Shown piece after piece: positions 24,910-40,383 of a DNA stretch of 64,000 bases. This DNA comes from Arabidopsis thaliana. Lineage: Eukaryota > Streptophyta > Magnoliopsida > Brassicales > Brassicaceae. Position numbers and translations under genes: made by a program. The notes beneath the pieces are model-generated. The model saw only the letters and a program-made list of their open reading frames with translations. It did not search any database and was not told the origin of the DNA. Location of the stretch: assembly GCF_000001735.4 (NCBI RefSeq), contig NC_003075.7:12153001-12217000 (forward strand), in the 5' to 3' direction. How positions within the stretch are numbered: position 1 is the first letter of the stretch; every line of letters begins with the position of its first letter.

Positions 24910-27810
24910 TTAACGAGGTCTAACACTCGTGATCGATGCATCATCTACCGAACAAGTAAAAGACATGCTAGTAGACGGACCAGGCAGTAATCTCTCGGCT
25001 AATGGGTTCGGCTCGGATCTTTCCCTGAAGAAAAATCCAGGTGGTTGAGGCACAGGCAGAGTAATTGAAACATTAGTTAGCATTCGAAATATTGTGGACA
25101 TGCTTGGACGATCGTCAGGATTTTCTTGAACGCATAATAACCCAATGTGAATGCATCTAATGACTTCATCTTTATCATAATTCTCCCCAATGGCTGGATC
25201 TACAAGTTCCAACAACGATCCATTATTCCTAAGCCTCCAAACCTATTTATTCATTTGTCAAGAAACTAATGTTCAAAGTCATGATCACAGTTAAAAGGAG
25301 TAAAAAATATTTGTGATTGCATTGGCGTTTTAAAACTTACATGTGTGACCAAGTTGCTTACTGAACCATCTATCTGATGGAAGCTACTATTCTTCTTGCC
25401 ACCAATAATCTCCAGAATTAATACTCCAAAGCTATACACATCAGATTTCGTTGAGAACTGTCCATTTGCCACATACTCAGGTGGCATGTAACCGCTGCAA
25501 AATACACCGCATATCAATTTTAGTTTTATCACCTACTCTCAAAGGGCCATCAAGTTTCATATTATATCTAAATGCCAATTACTTACAATGTGCCAACTAC
25601 TCTTCCTGTATTTGCTTCGGTTTGATTAACTCTGAAATTCCTAGCCAGACCAAAATCAGCTATTTTTGGATTCATCTCGGCATCTAAGAGAATGTTGCTG
25701 GCTTTGAGGTCACGGTGTATGATTGTGAGCCGTGAATCTTGATGAAGATAGAGAATTCCTCGAGTGATTCCCTCGATAATGTTGTGTCGTCTTGGCCAAT
25801 CCAGTTGAACCCTTTTTATCGGGTCTGCACATTACATATCACCCGTTATGCTATGAGATCAAGAACTGAGATTTCAGAGAACATAAGTCTATATATCATT
25901 TGGCTCTCACCAAAAAGGAAATGATCGAGACTTTTGTTGGGAACAAACTCGTAAACTAGTATCTTCTCTTCTCCTTCAACCGAAAACCCGAGAAGTCCAA
26001 CAAGATTTTTATGCTGAAGTCTTGCTACAAGAAGCACCTCGTTCTTGAACTCTGGCTCACCTTGATCTGATGGTTTAGATAGTCTCTTGGCAGCAACTTC
26101 TGTTCCATTCGGAAACATACCCTGCTCATTCGCATGACCTTTACTATCAGAATTAGCATCTGAGTTTATAATACAATCAAGTAGTTGAGAAAATTTAAGA
26201 ACATCATGCCTTGTAAACTGCACCAAATCCACCATGACCAAGCTTGTTACTCTTATGAAAATTACTTGTTGCAGCTTTTATTGCTCTAAAATCGAATCGA
26301 AGCGAACCTGAGGACGCTGTAAGATCATCCGTAGCTGCACAAATATACTGTTATGCTGTAGAGTTTCCAAGGGACATTAACATCTCTGAACCGTAGACAA
26401 GTATTTTTACCATCATCTGGTGATGCAGTACCATAAGGCCTCCTAGGTCTTCTTGAAACAGAGAAATACCCATCTGAGAAGAAACAGAGACATAACAAAA
26501 GTGTTGGAAATAATTTTACCCTAAAATGTTGTTCTGAGATAATGTCGTTCTAGCAAACCATTGAAAACTCACTTTCACTTGCAAATGATTGGTAAGCTTT
26601 TCTCCTCCTAGAAACAGCGTATCCAAGAGCAAGCAGTACAGTGCTCACGACGACGGAAACAACCGCAATTGCCACAATAGATCCTGTAGATATATTTTTG
26701 CCATCTGCGCGAAAGCTGTCACTCAGAATACAATCCAAATTGGTTTAAGGGCATAAAGTATTTTAAATGCGAATTTTTTTAGAAACTTCTTTTAAATTTT
26801 TTGAATATGAAACAATTTTTTTTTGTGAAACGAATATGAAACATTATTACACAAAAATAACAGGAGGTTGTGTTTTCTTTTTGAGTTTGTATTTTCAAGT
26901 AAACAAAAATAAATGCAAACACATCAGCAAAAATCGAGATCCAACACAGCAGAAAAAGTTCAAATGAAGAGTTCATATCTTTATATTATATACCTTTCTT
27001 GGTTGTGTTAGAGTGACCATTATCTAATTCAGAAGGGGGAGTTGGTAACATCCCATTTATGAATAGTCCCAAGAATGGCTGTAGATCCCATCGCATGAAA
27101 CAGCTGGTCCTTGCAATATAGCCTACTTGTATCCCCCGGCAGCATGACCTATTATCTATCCTAAGATGTTGTAAACATTTCTCGCAGTTCAACTTGGTTA
27201 GGTCTTTATTGCATTGCGCGATGGCATAAATGCTCCTGAACGGGAACGACCCGAGCTCTTGTATGCTGTTGGCGTACAATGAACCATCAACTTTGTTTAT
27301 CACACGATCCATCAAAGCCTGCCATGTAGATTTAAACTCCGTCAAGTTGGTTTGGCCGAACGATGTGTTATATTTGTACTCAATATACTCTGCCCATATT
27401 ATGTCTTCGTCGAGCGATCCATTAATCAAGTGGTTTGAGTAGCGTACCAAACAAAGCGAGTCTCCAGAACTCCAGTCTATAGCTTCTGCCTGATTAGGAC
27501 ATGTGTGTAGCAAGGTATGAGATACACTCGTGATACAATCCGAACAATCCTGTGTTGTAGTACCTCGGCTACACATCCCCAGACCATGTGCTATGTTTGG
27601 ACCGGGCTTGAACGGAGTCTTGTAGAAGCCTTCATTATCCTTGACACGAGAAGGAAGAGACGAGAGCATGGCTCGGAGGTTTATGTCGTAAGGACCATTG
27701 GCTTTGAAAAAATCAGATCTCTGAATGCAGGTTGGTGCAGCGACAGCACAAGAGCTTATGACCACAAACCAGAAGATTGCTCGCAAGTCGACCATTTTGT
27801 TCTTTTGCAT
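24910..27810 (-). CDS. CRK21: Cysteine-rich receptor-like kinase, CRK21
   Basis: Eight exons 3' to 5': 24910-25242, 25341-25494, 25587-25824, 25911-26121, 26210-26334, 26411-26473, 26573-26704, 26994-27810. They join in frame to 690 aa. A second start at 27795 ([10 protein letters not shown]) gives a more usual signal peptide and 685 aa. DUF26 domains have [13 protein letters not shown] and [13 protein letters not shown]. Transmembrane exon with [11 protein letters not shown], then a 63-bp mini-exon homologous to the 42-bp one of CRK16. The kinase shows VAAKRL (Ala for the usual Val, Lys kept), HRDLKASN and DFGLARNF. The intron after the glycine-loop exon has a GC donor (26209-26208), as in CRK16, supporting common descent of these two genes. 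Confidence 0.88.
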
Positions 27811-29001
27811 CGAGTTTGATTTTCTTGTTTAAAACCTCCAGTCTTGAAAGATTTAATATTAGAAGAGGATTCGATTTTCAAAAGCAATCTCTTTCATATG
27901 TGATGTGACTACGTGTAGGACTCATTCCTCCCTTCTTTTTCATACGAATCCACTATGTATATTTGTAACCCTGTTTCACAACTCTTTTAAGGTATTTGGC
28001 TTTTAAATTTACCGGTTCCGTGGAAACTGAACCCCGCAAATGCACCATTATATTCAAATCGATATCTTTGAAAGCTTAAGCGAAATTCTGTAGTTTTGTT
28101 TTTCTTATGATGTCTTTTAAATTTACATATCTTGCATTATAAATAGTACTGATTCATATCCCCGCTGTAGGGAAAAATGTATTTTTCACATTTTCAAAAC
28201 AAAATGTGGAGATTTTACCATTTTCCCTAGCCAACCCAACTCACATGCCAATCTCGCTCGATATAGGACCCAATACAAAAACAAAACAAATATCGTTTAT
28301 TTCCGAAACTAATGACACTGACGCATTAGTTGAAAATAAAAACGACACTGACGCATTAGTTGAAAAATACAACACGACGAATTAGCCTAATACTCATCTG
28401 GTCCCCTTCCAAGTTCCGATAAGCTGAGTTCTAGTAAATTTCGTGGTTCTGATCGTTTCATTATCGCTGGAGTCAGCAGTAGATGACAGCAACAAGCTAT
28501 ACCAGTGTGCAACGAACGAAGAGAATGAACAACACACTTGATTATTCGTTTTTTCAAGCTACAATAACCACAGAGTTACATTTTCGATTATTTATTTATT
28601 TATTTTTATTTTGAATGAACTGTTAATTCACACAAAAAAAAACAACATGTTTTACAAGTATGGTCATAGACTAAAAACAGAGCTTTACAAGGACATAGCA
28701 TTTGCTGCGGAATATAATTTAATTCTCGAAATATGAAAGTTGCTATGGAACTGTGTCGTAGTTCTCACCCATTATTACAAGTAAACGAAGGGACTCGTCA
28801 TTTTCAGGGTATTATCTAAACTTTCAAACATTATTGACATTTTACCATCGACTATGTAGGTTTAGGGACCACTTATTAGTTTGATGGATTCAACATTAGA
28901 AAAATCGCAGAGAAACTTCACTTATCTGTTCGAACGGGTTAGAAACAGATACATGCGTAATTACTAACACAAAGATCACAGCTATAATCTCGTAAGGCAA
29001 A
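27811..29001. other. Divergent intergenic region CRK21/CRK22
   Basis: About 1.2 kb between two divergently transcribed CRK genes. No coding feature supported. It contains the 30-bp-period tandem repeat at 28314-28366, and nothing else I can name. Confidence 0.5.
28314..28366. repeat. Two-copy 30-bp tandem repeat with TGACG
   Basis: GACACTGACGCATTAGTTG plus AAAA occurs at 28314-28336 and again at 28344-28366, period 30 bp. Each copy contains ACTGACGC, and TGACG is the core of as-1-type bZIP/TGA sites. It sits about 640 bp upstream of the CRK22 start and 500 bp upstream of CRK21. Confidence 0.75.
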
Positions 29002-31531
29002 ATGAAGCAGAGGAGTTTCTTATCAATCCTCTGTTTTATTCTTCTAGCCTTTGGTGTTGCTTCTGTTTCAGCACAAACATGCATAGAGAACCGTAAATAT
29101 TTCACACCCAACGGTACATACGATTCAAATCGTCGTCTTATCCTCTCTTCTCTTCCTAACAATACCGCCTCTCAAGATGGTTTCTACTACGGTTCGATTG
29201 GAGAAGAGCAAGATCGAGTCTACGCATTAGGGATGTGCATCCCAAGATCAACTCCAAGTGACTGTTTTAATTGTATAAAGGGTGCGGCAGGCTGGTTGAT
29301 ACAGGACTGTGTTAACCAGACAGACGCGTATTATTGGGCACTTGATCCAACGCTGTGCCTTGTCCGCTACTCCAACATTTCTTTCTCAGGATCTGCAGCT
29401 TTTTGGGAGATTGAGCCTCAGTATTTGGTCTTGAACACTGCAACTATCGCCTCAGATCTAACGGATTTCAAGAACATATGGGAAGACTTAACATCTCGTA
29501 CGATTACTGCAGCCTCCGCAGCAAGAAGCACACCATCGTCCAGTGATAACCATTACAGAGTTGATTTTGCGAACTTGACAAAATTCCAGAATATCTACGC
29601 ATTGATGCAATGCACGCCAGATATTTCTTCTGACGAATGTAACAACTGTCTCCAACGAGGCGTACTTGAGTACCAGTCATGCTGTGGAAATAATACTGGA
29701 GGCTATGTTATGCGGCCAATCTGCTTTTTCCGGTGGCAGCTTTTTACATTCTCTAAGGCTTTTCATAACATTACCTTGGCTACTCCTCCGAAACCTCCAA
29801 TGAATGTACCGCGACCACCTTCTGTAGGTCACGGGGCGAACACTACAGATAATGGTAAGTATTCAAACCGATTAAACTATGCCTGTAAGAAAAAACTGAA
29901 ATAAACTCAATTATCTATGTCATGAACAGATAGCAGGGGAGTCTCAGCTGGAATTGTAGTGGTGATTACCGTTCCAGCAGTTGTCATCGTCTTGATACTA
30001 GTTGTTCTAGGATTTTTTATTTGCTGGAGGAGAAAGTCTTTGCAAAGAACTGAATTTGAATGTTAGTGTCTTGTGATTTATGCTTTTTATCGGTATTTTT
30101 TTTTCATTATAAGCCTATATTGTCTCCTTAGCCAAGAGACGAAGCATAACTAATACACGCTTTCTTTTCAGCTGATAGTGATGTTTCTACTACAAATTCA
30201 TTGCAATACGAGTTTAAGACAATTGAAGCTGCAACGAATAAGTTTTCGAAGAGCAATAAGCTCGGCGAAGGTCGATTTGGGGAAGTTTACAAGGTATTAA
30301 GCTATCGGTTTGCCAAATTTGCCAAGTCAAACACATAGGCTAAGTTACTGGTAATAAATGGCGATTGTTGTTTCATTCAATGCTCTGTAGGGTAAGTTTT
30401 CAAATGGAACTGAAGTTGCCGTGAAGAGGCTCTCGAAAGTATCAGGACAAGACACAAAAAAGTTCAGGAACGAGGCTGTTCTTGTATCAAAAATTCAGCA
30501 TAGGAATCTGGCTAGGCTTCTTGGGTTCTGTTTGCAAGGAGATGGAAAGTTTTTGATCTATGAGTTTGTTCTCAACAAAAGCCTTGACTATTTTCTATTC
30601 GGTATAGTTCCCTTTAACAGAATGATTACTCAAAGGATTCTTCTACAGCTTTAAAGTAAATGATTGTACATGGAGATGTGCAGATCCTGAAAAGCAAGGT
30701 GAGCTAGACTGGACTCGGCGATACAAGATCATTGGAGGGATTGCTCAAGGGATACTACATCTTCATCAAGATCCACAGCTCACAATCATATATCGTGACT
30801 TCAAAGCCAGCAACATTCTCTTAGATGCCGATATGAACCCAAAAATTTCAGATTTTGGAATGGCCACAGTTTTTGGAATGGAGGAAAGTCGAGGCAATAC
30901 GAACTGGATAGCTGAAACCTTGTAAGTTCTGCTCATATAACCGATAAACCTGAATTTCGTTAATCCCTGCTCTGTTTTTTTTAACCTGACTTGTACGTTT
31001 TCAGCGTTTACATGTCTCCCGAGTATGCGGTGCATGGCAAATTCTCCATGAAATCTGACGTCTACAGCTTTGGAATCTTGATTCTTGAAATTATTAGCGG
31101 CAAGAAGAATAGCAGCCTCTACCAGAACGATGAAACTACTACTGCTGGCAACTTGGTTACCTATGTACGCATAAAGACCTGAACTGTTGCATTTTTTACT
31201 AACGCTAAAAATTTGACTAAGCATCTTACTTTAGAGTTAACTAATTGTACGTACATTGTGTTAGGCTTGGAGGCTTTGGAGAAACGGCTCGCAACTAAAG
31301 CTGCTGGATTCGTCCATAGGAAGGAACTATCAGAGTAATGAAGTCACTAGATGCATCCATATTGCTCTTTTATGTGTTCAAGAGAATCCAGAAGACCGTC
31401 CAAAGTTGTCAACCATTGTCTCAATGCTTACCAGTAACACAATCAGTGTGCCAGCGCCTGGCATACCGGGATTTTTCCCCCAAAGCAGGCGTGAACTGGA
31501 CCCATTATCTGAGGGATTAGAGTCGGGTTAA
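29002..31531 (+). CDS. CRK22: Cysteine-rich receptor-like kinase with YRD loop, CRK22
   Basis: Exons: 29002-29854, 29930-30061, 30172-30293, 30391-30601, 30684-30921, 31005-31164, 31265-31531. They join in frame to 660 aa, the length I recall for CRK22. Signal peptide [21 protein letters not shown]26 domains with [13 protein letters not shown] and [13 protein letters not shown], transmembrane helix [20 protein letters not shown] followed by WRRK. The kinase keeps VAVKRL and DFG, but the catalytic loop reads [10 protein letters not shown] instead of [10 protein letters not shown], the following helix has [10 protein letters not shown], and the glycine loop is [11 protein letters not shown]. 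The activation segment is also unusual (ATVFGMEE, then [12 protein letters not shown]). The last exon is short, ending EGLESG. The catalytic Asp remains, so activity may be altered rather than lost. Confidence 0.92.
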
Positions 31532-32736
31532 TATATGAACGAGCAGGTTTTTCCTCATCATGTCTGAAAATAAAATAAAAACAAAAAAAATAGCCAGACA
31601 TCATTTGATTCTCCACAAATAAGGAACATAGTAAGTTTCTCTGAAATTTTAGGCTGTAAACTATACATTATATTCAGTTCAGTAAGAAAATAAGTTTCGG
31701 TGATACAAACATTGTAGTTGTAAAGAAGAGAATCAGTTTTGTTAATCTGTGACGTATACTTCAGGGTTCTACAACCACCAAATCCTTTTAGATCGATTGC
31801 CCCTTTATCAAGTATTCTTCACTTATAGCATCGTTTTAGGGAAGACGAATAATTAAAACGGGGAGATTAATCAGAACTATTGAAAAGACTAATCAGAACT
31901 TAAGAAAGCCAAACAATTATAGGCACGAATAAAGTATATATAAGCTAAGCTAAGCTAACACAAACAATTACGCCAAGCCCTAATTTAAGCCCCCAAAAAA
32001 AACATAATTCTTGAAATGAAAACAAGTGTTAAATATCGTTTCGTGCATTTTAGTTAACATGAATCAGCCTTTTCTAAAAGCCTAGGGGCCTTATTGGTTA
32101 AAATTCCACACAAAGCAAATTTAAAAAGAAAACCTTCAGTATAGCCGTATACTACATGTTTGATTAGTAGTTTAGTAGAACAAAATGTATTTACTTGGAA
32201 TGAAGTGTAACAACCGTTTTATTATTTTTTCTTTTTTTGGTAAGTTGACTGACGTAAAAGAAATTGTATTCTCTTACAGATAATTAGTGTCTGGCTTCAG
32301 ACTCTTCATCAGGACCCATAAACAAAGAAAAAACAGAAAGAAAAGGAGAAGAATAAATTTCGGTTATGCCTCATTCGGTTATCTTCTTTTACGCCTTCCT
32401 AACTTCCTTACAATTAAGCTTGAGTACTCTTCTTACATTTTACAAAACCCTTTAGTTTAAATGGTTGATTAGTAGGCCAAAATCCATTACTGAACGTGTA
32501 ACAAACGCTGTGAAAGTCACAGACTTACTCGTCAAGAAGAAGTTATGGCTCTTTTCGTTCTCTCTTTCATTGTGCCTTCATCGAAAGCTTGAGTTACGTT
32601 CTTCCACAGTGCAACAAGACCGTTTACTTTGACTTTGAATTTTGGTCCGTCACTCTTCACAAAACCATGCATCCTCTGTTTCAGGCTAATCTATTGGATT
32701 CCCAGCGACTAAAACTTAAATCGAGGAAAAACCATT
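31532..32736. other. Spacer between CRK22 and CRK23
   Basis: No gene supported. About 31597-31690 is a shortened copy of the block upstream of CRK19 and CRK20. The CRK23 promoter side contains TTGACT at 32245-32250 overlapping TGACGT at 32250-32255, a W-box joined to a bZIP-type core about 490 bp before the start. Confidence 0.5.
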
Positions 32737-35763
<3,027 letters not shown>

Positions 35764-36181
35764 AGACAAAACTATTCACTAAAAGTGACTATATACAAAG
35801 ATTTCGTCTAAATCAAACCGTTTCCAATGTTCATTTTCTTTTCTTTTTGAAAATAAGTATATTTATATTACGGCACTGAAGCTTAGAATACGAAACAGAG
35901 GATTATTACAGAGCTCTTCTTTGCCTGTTTCTTTTCCTTTAGTTGGTTCAGATAATGTGTGCATGTTTAGGAAATCTGGTTCTTATCAACTAAATAACAA
36001 GTTATATTTTCTACATGAAAGGCCATGCACATATATTCACGAGTAACTTCACTCATTTGAATTATCGTGGGACACGTGAAAACCTTTAGGTTATCCTTCC
36101 AGACTAATTGATATTAAGCTATTCATTTTTGTCAATAATTGGTTTATGAAAGAATCTACATATACAACATTAGCCTCGCTT

Positions 36182-38675
36182 TTAACGAGGACTAACACAC
36201 GTGACCGATACAGAACAAGAAAAAGACATGCTAGTAGACGGACCACGCTGCAATCTATCAGCTAAGGGATTTGGCTTGAATCTGACCCTAAAGACAAATC
36301 CTGGTGGTTGAGGCACATGTAGAGTAATTGAAGTATTTGTGAGCATATGAAAGACTGTAGACATCGTTGGACGATCAGCAGGATTTTCTTGAACACATAA
36401 CAATCCAATGTGAATGCATCTAATGACTTCATTTCTATCATAATTCTCCCCCATGGGTGCGTCTACCAGTTCCAACAATGGTTCATTGTTCCAAAGCCTC
36501 CATACCTATTCAAGTCATTTATCAAGAAACTAATTTAAATGTTGAGAGCTATGATCATTTTGCTAAGAGAAGTAGAAAAGTTTGAGATGGCATTGGAAAT
36601 ATACTAACATATGTGACTAAGTTACTTATTGAGCCGTCTGTCTCGTTGATGCTACTATTCTTTTTCCCACCAATAATCTCCAGAATCAATACTCCAAAGC
36701 TATACACATCAGATTTCGTCGAGAACTGCCCATTCGTCACATATTCGGGTGGCATGTAACCGCTGAAAAATACAACGCATACCAGTTTCAACTTTTATCA
36801 ACAACAATAAGTACAAACAGATTATATAACTAAAATGGAAAATTACTTACATTGTTCCAACTACTCTTGCTGTGGTAGCTTCAGTTTGGTCCACTCTAAA
36901 ATTCCTAGCCACACCAAAATCCACGATTTTCGGGTTCATATCGGCATCTAAGAGAATGTTACCCGCTTTGAGGTCACGGTGTATGATTGTAAGCCGTGAA
37001 TCTTGATGAAGATACACAATCCCTCGAGTAATTCCATTAATAATGTTGTATCTTCTTGTCCAATCTAGTTGACCCTTCTTTACCGGGTCTGCAAAAATCC
37101 CATGTATTAAGCAATTAGACTATGAGATCAAGAACTAAGGTTTCAGAGAATATAACCCTATCATCTGTTTCTTTTCTTACCAAAGAGGAAGTGGTCGAGA
37201 CTTTTGTTAGGCAAAAACTCGTAGACTAATATCTTTTCGTCTCCTTTGACAGCATACCCGAGAAGCTTAACAAGATTTCTATGTTGAAGCTTTGCTACAA
37301 GAAACACCTCGTTCTTGAACTCTTCTTCACCTTGTCCTGACGTTTTAGACAACCTCTTCACAGCAACTTCTGTTCCATTCGGAAATGTTCCCTGCCAAGT
37401 CATATGATCTTCACATAATTATCAGAACATGTTCTGTTTTTTCTCTCTAACACAAAAAAAGTACTAGAGACAAACATTATACCTTGTAAACTTCACCAAA
37501 ACCACCATGACCAAGCTTGTTAACATTATGAAAATTACATGTGGCAGCTTCAATTGCTTTAAACTCGAACTGAAGTGAACCTGAAGTTGTAATATCATCT
37601 GCTACTGCAAAACGAAATCATAATTATATAGTGTATCCAGAGAGTTTCTAAGGGACATTCAACATTTATATCTCAAATTCTTATTCAAGACCACTATCAA
37701 CTTTATGTTTTCAAAACATGAGAAAACTTACTTTTAGTTGTCTTTGTTTTATATGCTTTTCTCCTCTTCCAAAGACCAACTCCTAGAGCAAGCAATAAGA
37801 TGGGAACAACGATAATCGCCACAATAGCTCCTGTAGAAATGCTTTTGCCATCTGCACGAACCCTAGGAAAAATATTAGTCTCAAACTACGAACATAGCTA
37901 TAAAAAAAACTTAAAACATGGACCCATGGTCTTACCTTTTTGACGAGGACGAATATTATCAAAAAGTCCCAAGAACGGATAAAGCTCCCATCGAATGAAA
38001 CAGCTTGGCCTCAAAATAATACCTCCTTGTCTCCCACGGCAACATGACCTATACTCAACCACGTTTTGTTGTAGACACTTGGTGCAGTTTTGAAGAGATA
38101 AGTCTCTACTGCATTGCACAAAACCGTAAATGCGTGAGATAGACGTCTCAAGCTTTCGTATCCCGGCTGCATAGTACAAATATGAAGCTTGGTCTATCAT
38201 ACGAATCATCAAAGCCTCCCATGTAATTTCCAAATCCGTCAAGTTAGCTTGAAAATCTCTGGTATAGTTATCACTCCTCAGAATCTCCATACCAAGGGAA
38301 CTATAAAACGAGCGGTTTGAGTAACGTACAAGACAAACTGTTCTATCAATTCTCCAGACTATAGCTTCTGTCTGATTAGTACAATTCTGCAACAATCTAG
38401 CATTTGAAGGATGATACAATCAGAACAAGAGTGTGCATCAGTACCTGGGACACACATCCCTAGACCATATGCTCTGTTTGGATGTTCCCCGATCCATGTC
38501 GTGTAAAAGCCGTCGATAGCTGTGACATTAGAGGAAGAGAAGAAAGCAGGACTCGGCGGTTTAAGTCGTAAGTACTATTGGGTGTGAAGAAACCAGATCT
38601 TTCAAGGCATACCTGTGCAGAGACATGACTAAAGCTTATGACCACAAACCAGAAGATTACTAAAAACTTGACCAT
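36182..38675 (-). pseudogene. CRK24: Frameshifted cysteine-rich receptor-like kinase, CRK24
   Basis: Canonical exon layout 3' to 5': 36182-36505, 36609-36762, 36851-37088, 37181-37391, 37483-37604, 37732-37851, 37936-38675. Kinase and transmembrane exons are open, with [22 protein letters not shown] and transmembrane run IVAIIVVPILLLALG. The ectodomain exon is not open: the start frame ([12 protein letters not shown]...RRVLLSSLP) is lost by a small deletion near 38535, and a second shift occurs just after CSDCI near 38420, leaving the second half (NCTNQTEA to CSRDLSLQNCTKC) in another frame. The summed exon length is not a multiple of three. So the locus is a pseudogene, or makes only a shortened protein from an internal start. 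Kinase exons are well kept, so the decay is recent. Confidence 0.8.
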
Positions 38676-38787
38676 TTTATTTACTCTTTCCTTTTTTGTT
38701 TTGATGTCTGAAATTAAAACCTCAAATCTTGGAAGATGTAATATTTATACAGGCGTTTCAATTTCAACCTCTTGTGCTGTACAAAAT

Positions 38788-38838
38788 TTGACTAATCGTC
38801 ATTGAATTTTCTAACGTAGACTTTTGATGATGAGTCAA
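38788..38838 (-). promoter_or_regulatory. CRK24 promoter W-box pair
   Basis: TTGACT at 38788-38793 and AGTCAA at 38833-38838 lie about 115-160 bp upstream of the CRK24 start. The arrangement resembles other CRK promoters in the window although the gene itself is broken. Confidence 0.4.
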
Positions 38839-39135
38839 TGTCTAGTTTAGGTGACTTATGTCTTATACGAGCCTGATTCACATTTTTTACCACTTTGTAC
38901 CATATGAATTGGTATTTTTCCTCCAATGTGGTAACAAATCTTGTTGAAGCTTCATCAAAGCAAAACAGCAAATGCATGATTCTTGAAAGGGTATTAAATT
39001 GAAACTTTTAAAATGTTTAAGCATATTATGAAAAGTTAAAATATTAGTGGGGTGGATTTGTAGTTTTTTAAAACTTGGAGAACAGATACATCTTACTGTC
39101 ATTACTGAGGCAACATCGAGTACATTCACCGGAAA

Positions 39136-40383
39136 ATGGATGCCGGAGCTGAAATTGATGTGGTTCGGCCGGTGGAGGCAGATTCGGCGGCGGAAATTAG
39201 TCCGGAACAAGACCACGAAGGAAGATCGGAGCCTTCGTCGTTGAACCAAGGGGAGATTTTAAAAACACTTGCTACGGTGGAGAAGGATTCGCAGGCAATC
39301 GCGGAGAGCTTTTCGTCTCTCTTTGTTTCCCTCCGATCAACTCTTTCTGAGGTTAGAAGACGCTTCTGTGAATCGATTTTTGTTTCTTCGGTTACATTGC
39401 CTAGAAAATTTGACATTTGGGGAAAACTAAAGTCTAGGGTTCAAAATCCATCAATTTTGTGAATTTCTCTTTTCATGTCATAAATTAAGAAACTTTAGGA
39501 GCTAGCAGAGCTCAAATTATGAGATTTCATCAATAAATGGAAAACCAATTTCAATGTTTATGTTTTGAGCTGTGGAATGATCATAATCTTTTGCTGCATT
39601 GAAACCATTGCTAAGTTTGTTCAATGTCCTATGACTGTTTGTTTTCATGAAAACTGTTTCTTTTCCTTGTGTGTGTGTTGTTTATGAGACTTCCTTGATG
39701 GTGTTTTAGGCTACTGGTAGCTCGGTTGATCACATGGCTTGCTTTGGAGAGGCAGCGGGACGGCTTCAGGAAAATGGTAATAACACTACCTGTTTTGAGC
39801 AATAGATTCAGTTTTCCATTTATATATGAGCAATCAACTTGAGCCACCTTTCTTTGTTCTATGAATTTTTTTAGCTCTAGATGCAGCCACCAAAGGGAAC
39901 CGGTACATCAACTCTTGCCTCAGGTACTTTCATAACGGTCTCGTTATTACTCTACGTAATCGCATAGTCCAGTGAGTCAATGTCCAAATATGTTGCTTAT
40001 TAGTTTAAGACAGAGATATCTCACACTTTGTTTCATCTGAAGTTTTAATAAGATTCCTGAGCTTGACCTCTAACTTTCAAGATGCGTTTCTCCTGCGTCT
40101 TTTTGCTTCCGGTATGATTTCTTTTTTGGTTCAACATGTAGATTAAACGAGGAAATTAAAGGCGTTGAGAATTTGGCGGCTCGGTTGTATCCTTATATGT
40201 GTGTCAACCTGTTTGTGTCTGAATGTTGAACACAGACACACATGTCTGCTCAAAGCTTTCATTATCGTATTTTAGACAGAAATTTGTTCTAGAATCCTTA
40301 ATAAATCAATCTGCAGAAAGCACCTGAGGAAAAACGTGGATGTTCTTGACACGGCTGTAAACAAGCTTCTCCGGCCTCCATGA
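39136..40383 (+). CDS. Small helical protein, BORCS6/BLOC-1-related family (tentative)
   Basis: Five exons: 39136-39351, 39710-39776, 39875-39923, 40142-40183, 40317-40383. They join in frame to 146 aa. The N-terminal 40 residues are acidic and low in order (EADSAAEISPEQDHEG). From about residue 41 the protein is predicted helical: LATVEKDSQAIAESFSSLF, LRSTLSE, a VDHMACFGEAAGRLQ stretch, NRYINSCLRLNEE, then VENLAARLKHLRKNVDVLD. The spacing of hydrophobic residues and the C-terminal LAxxLKxLRxxVDxLD pattern recall the BORCS6 C-terminal helix family (BLOC-1-related complex, lysosome or vacuole positioning). That assignment is from memory of the pattern. No signal peptide or membrane segment. 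It is a single-copy gene between two expanding families. Confidence 0.75.

Noticed and set aside
39126-39416. 96-codon minus-strand open frame opposite the helical gene
   Set aside because: It is antisense to the first exon and its intron. The plus-strand exons splice in frame and show family-like helices.
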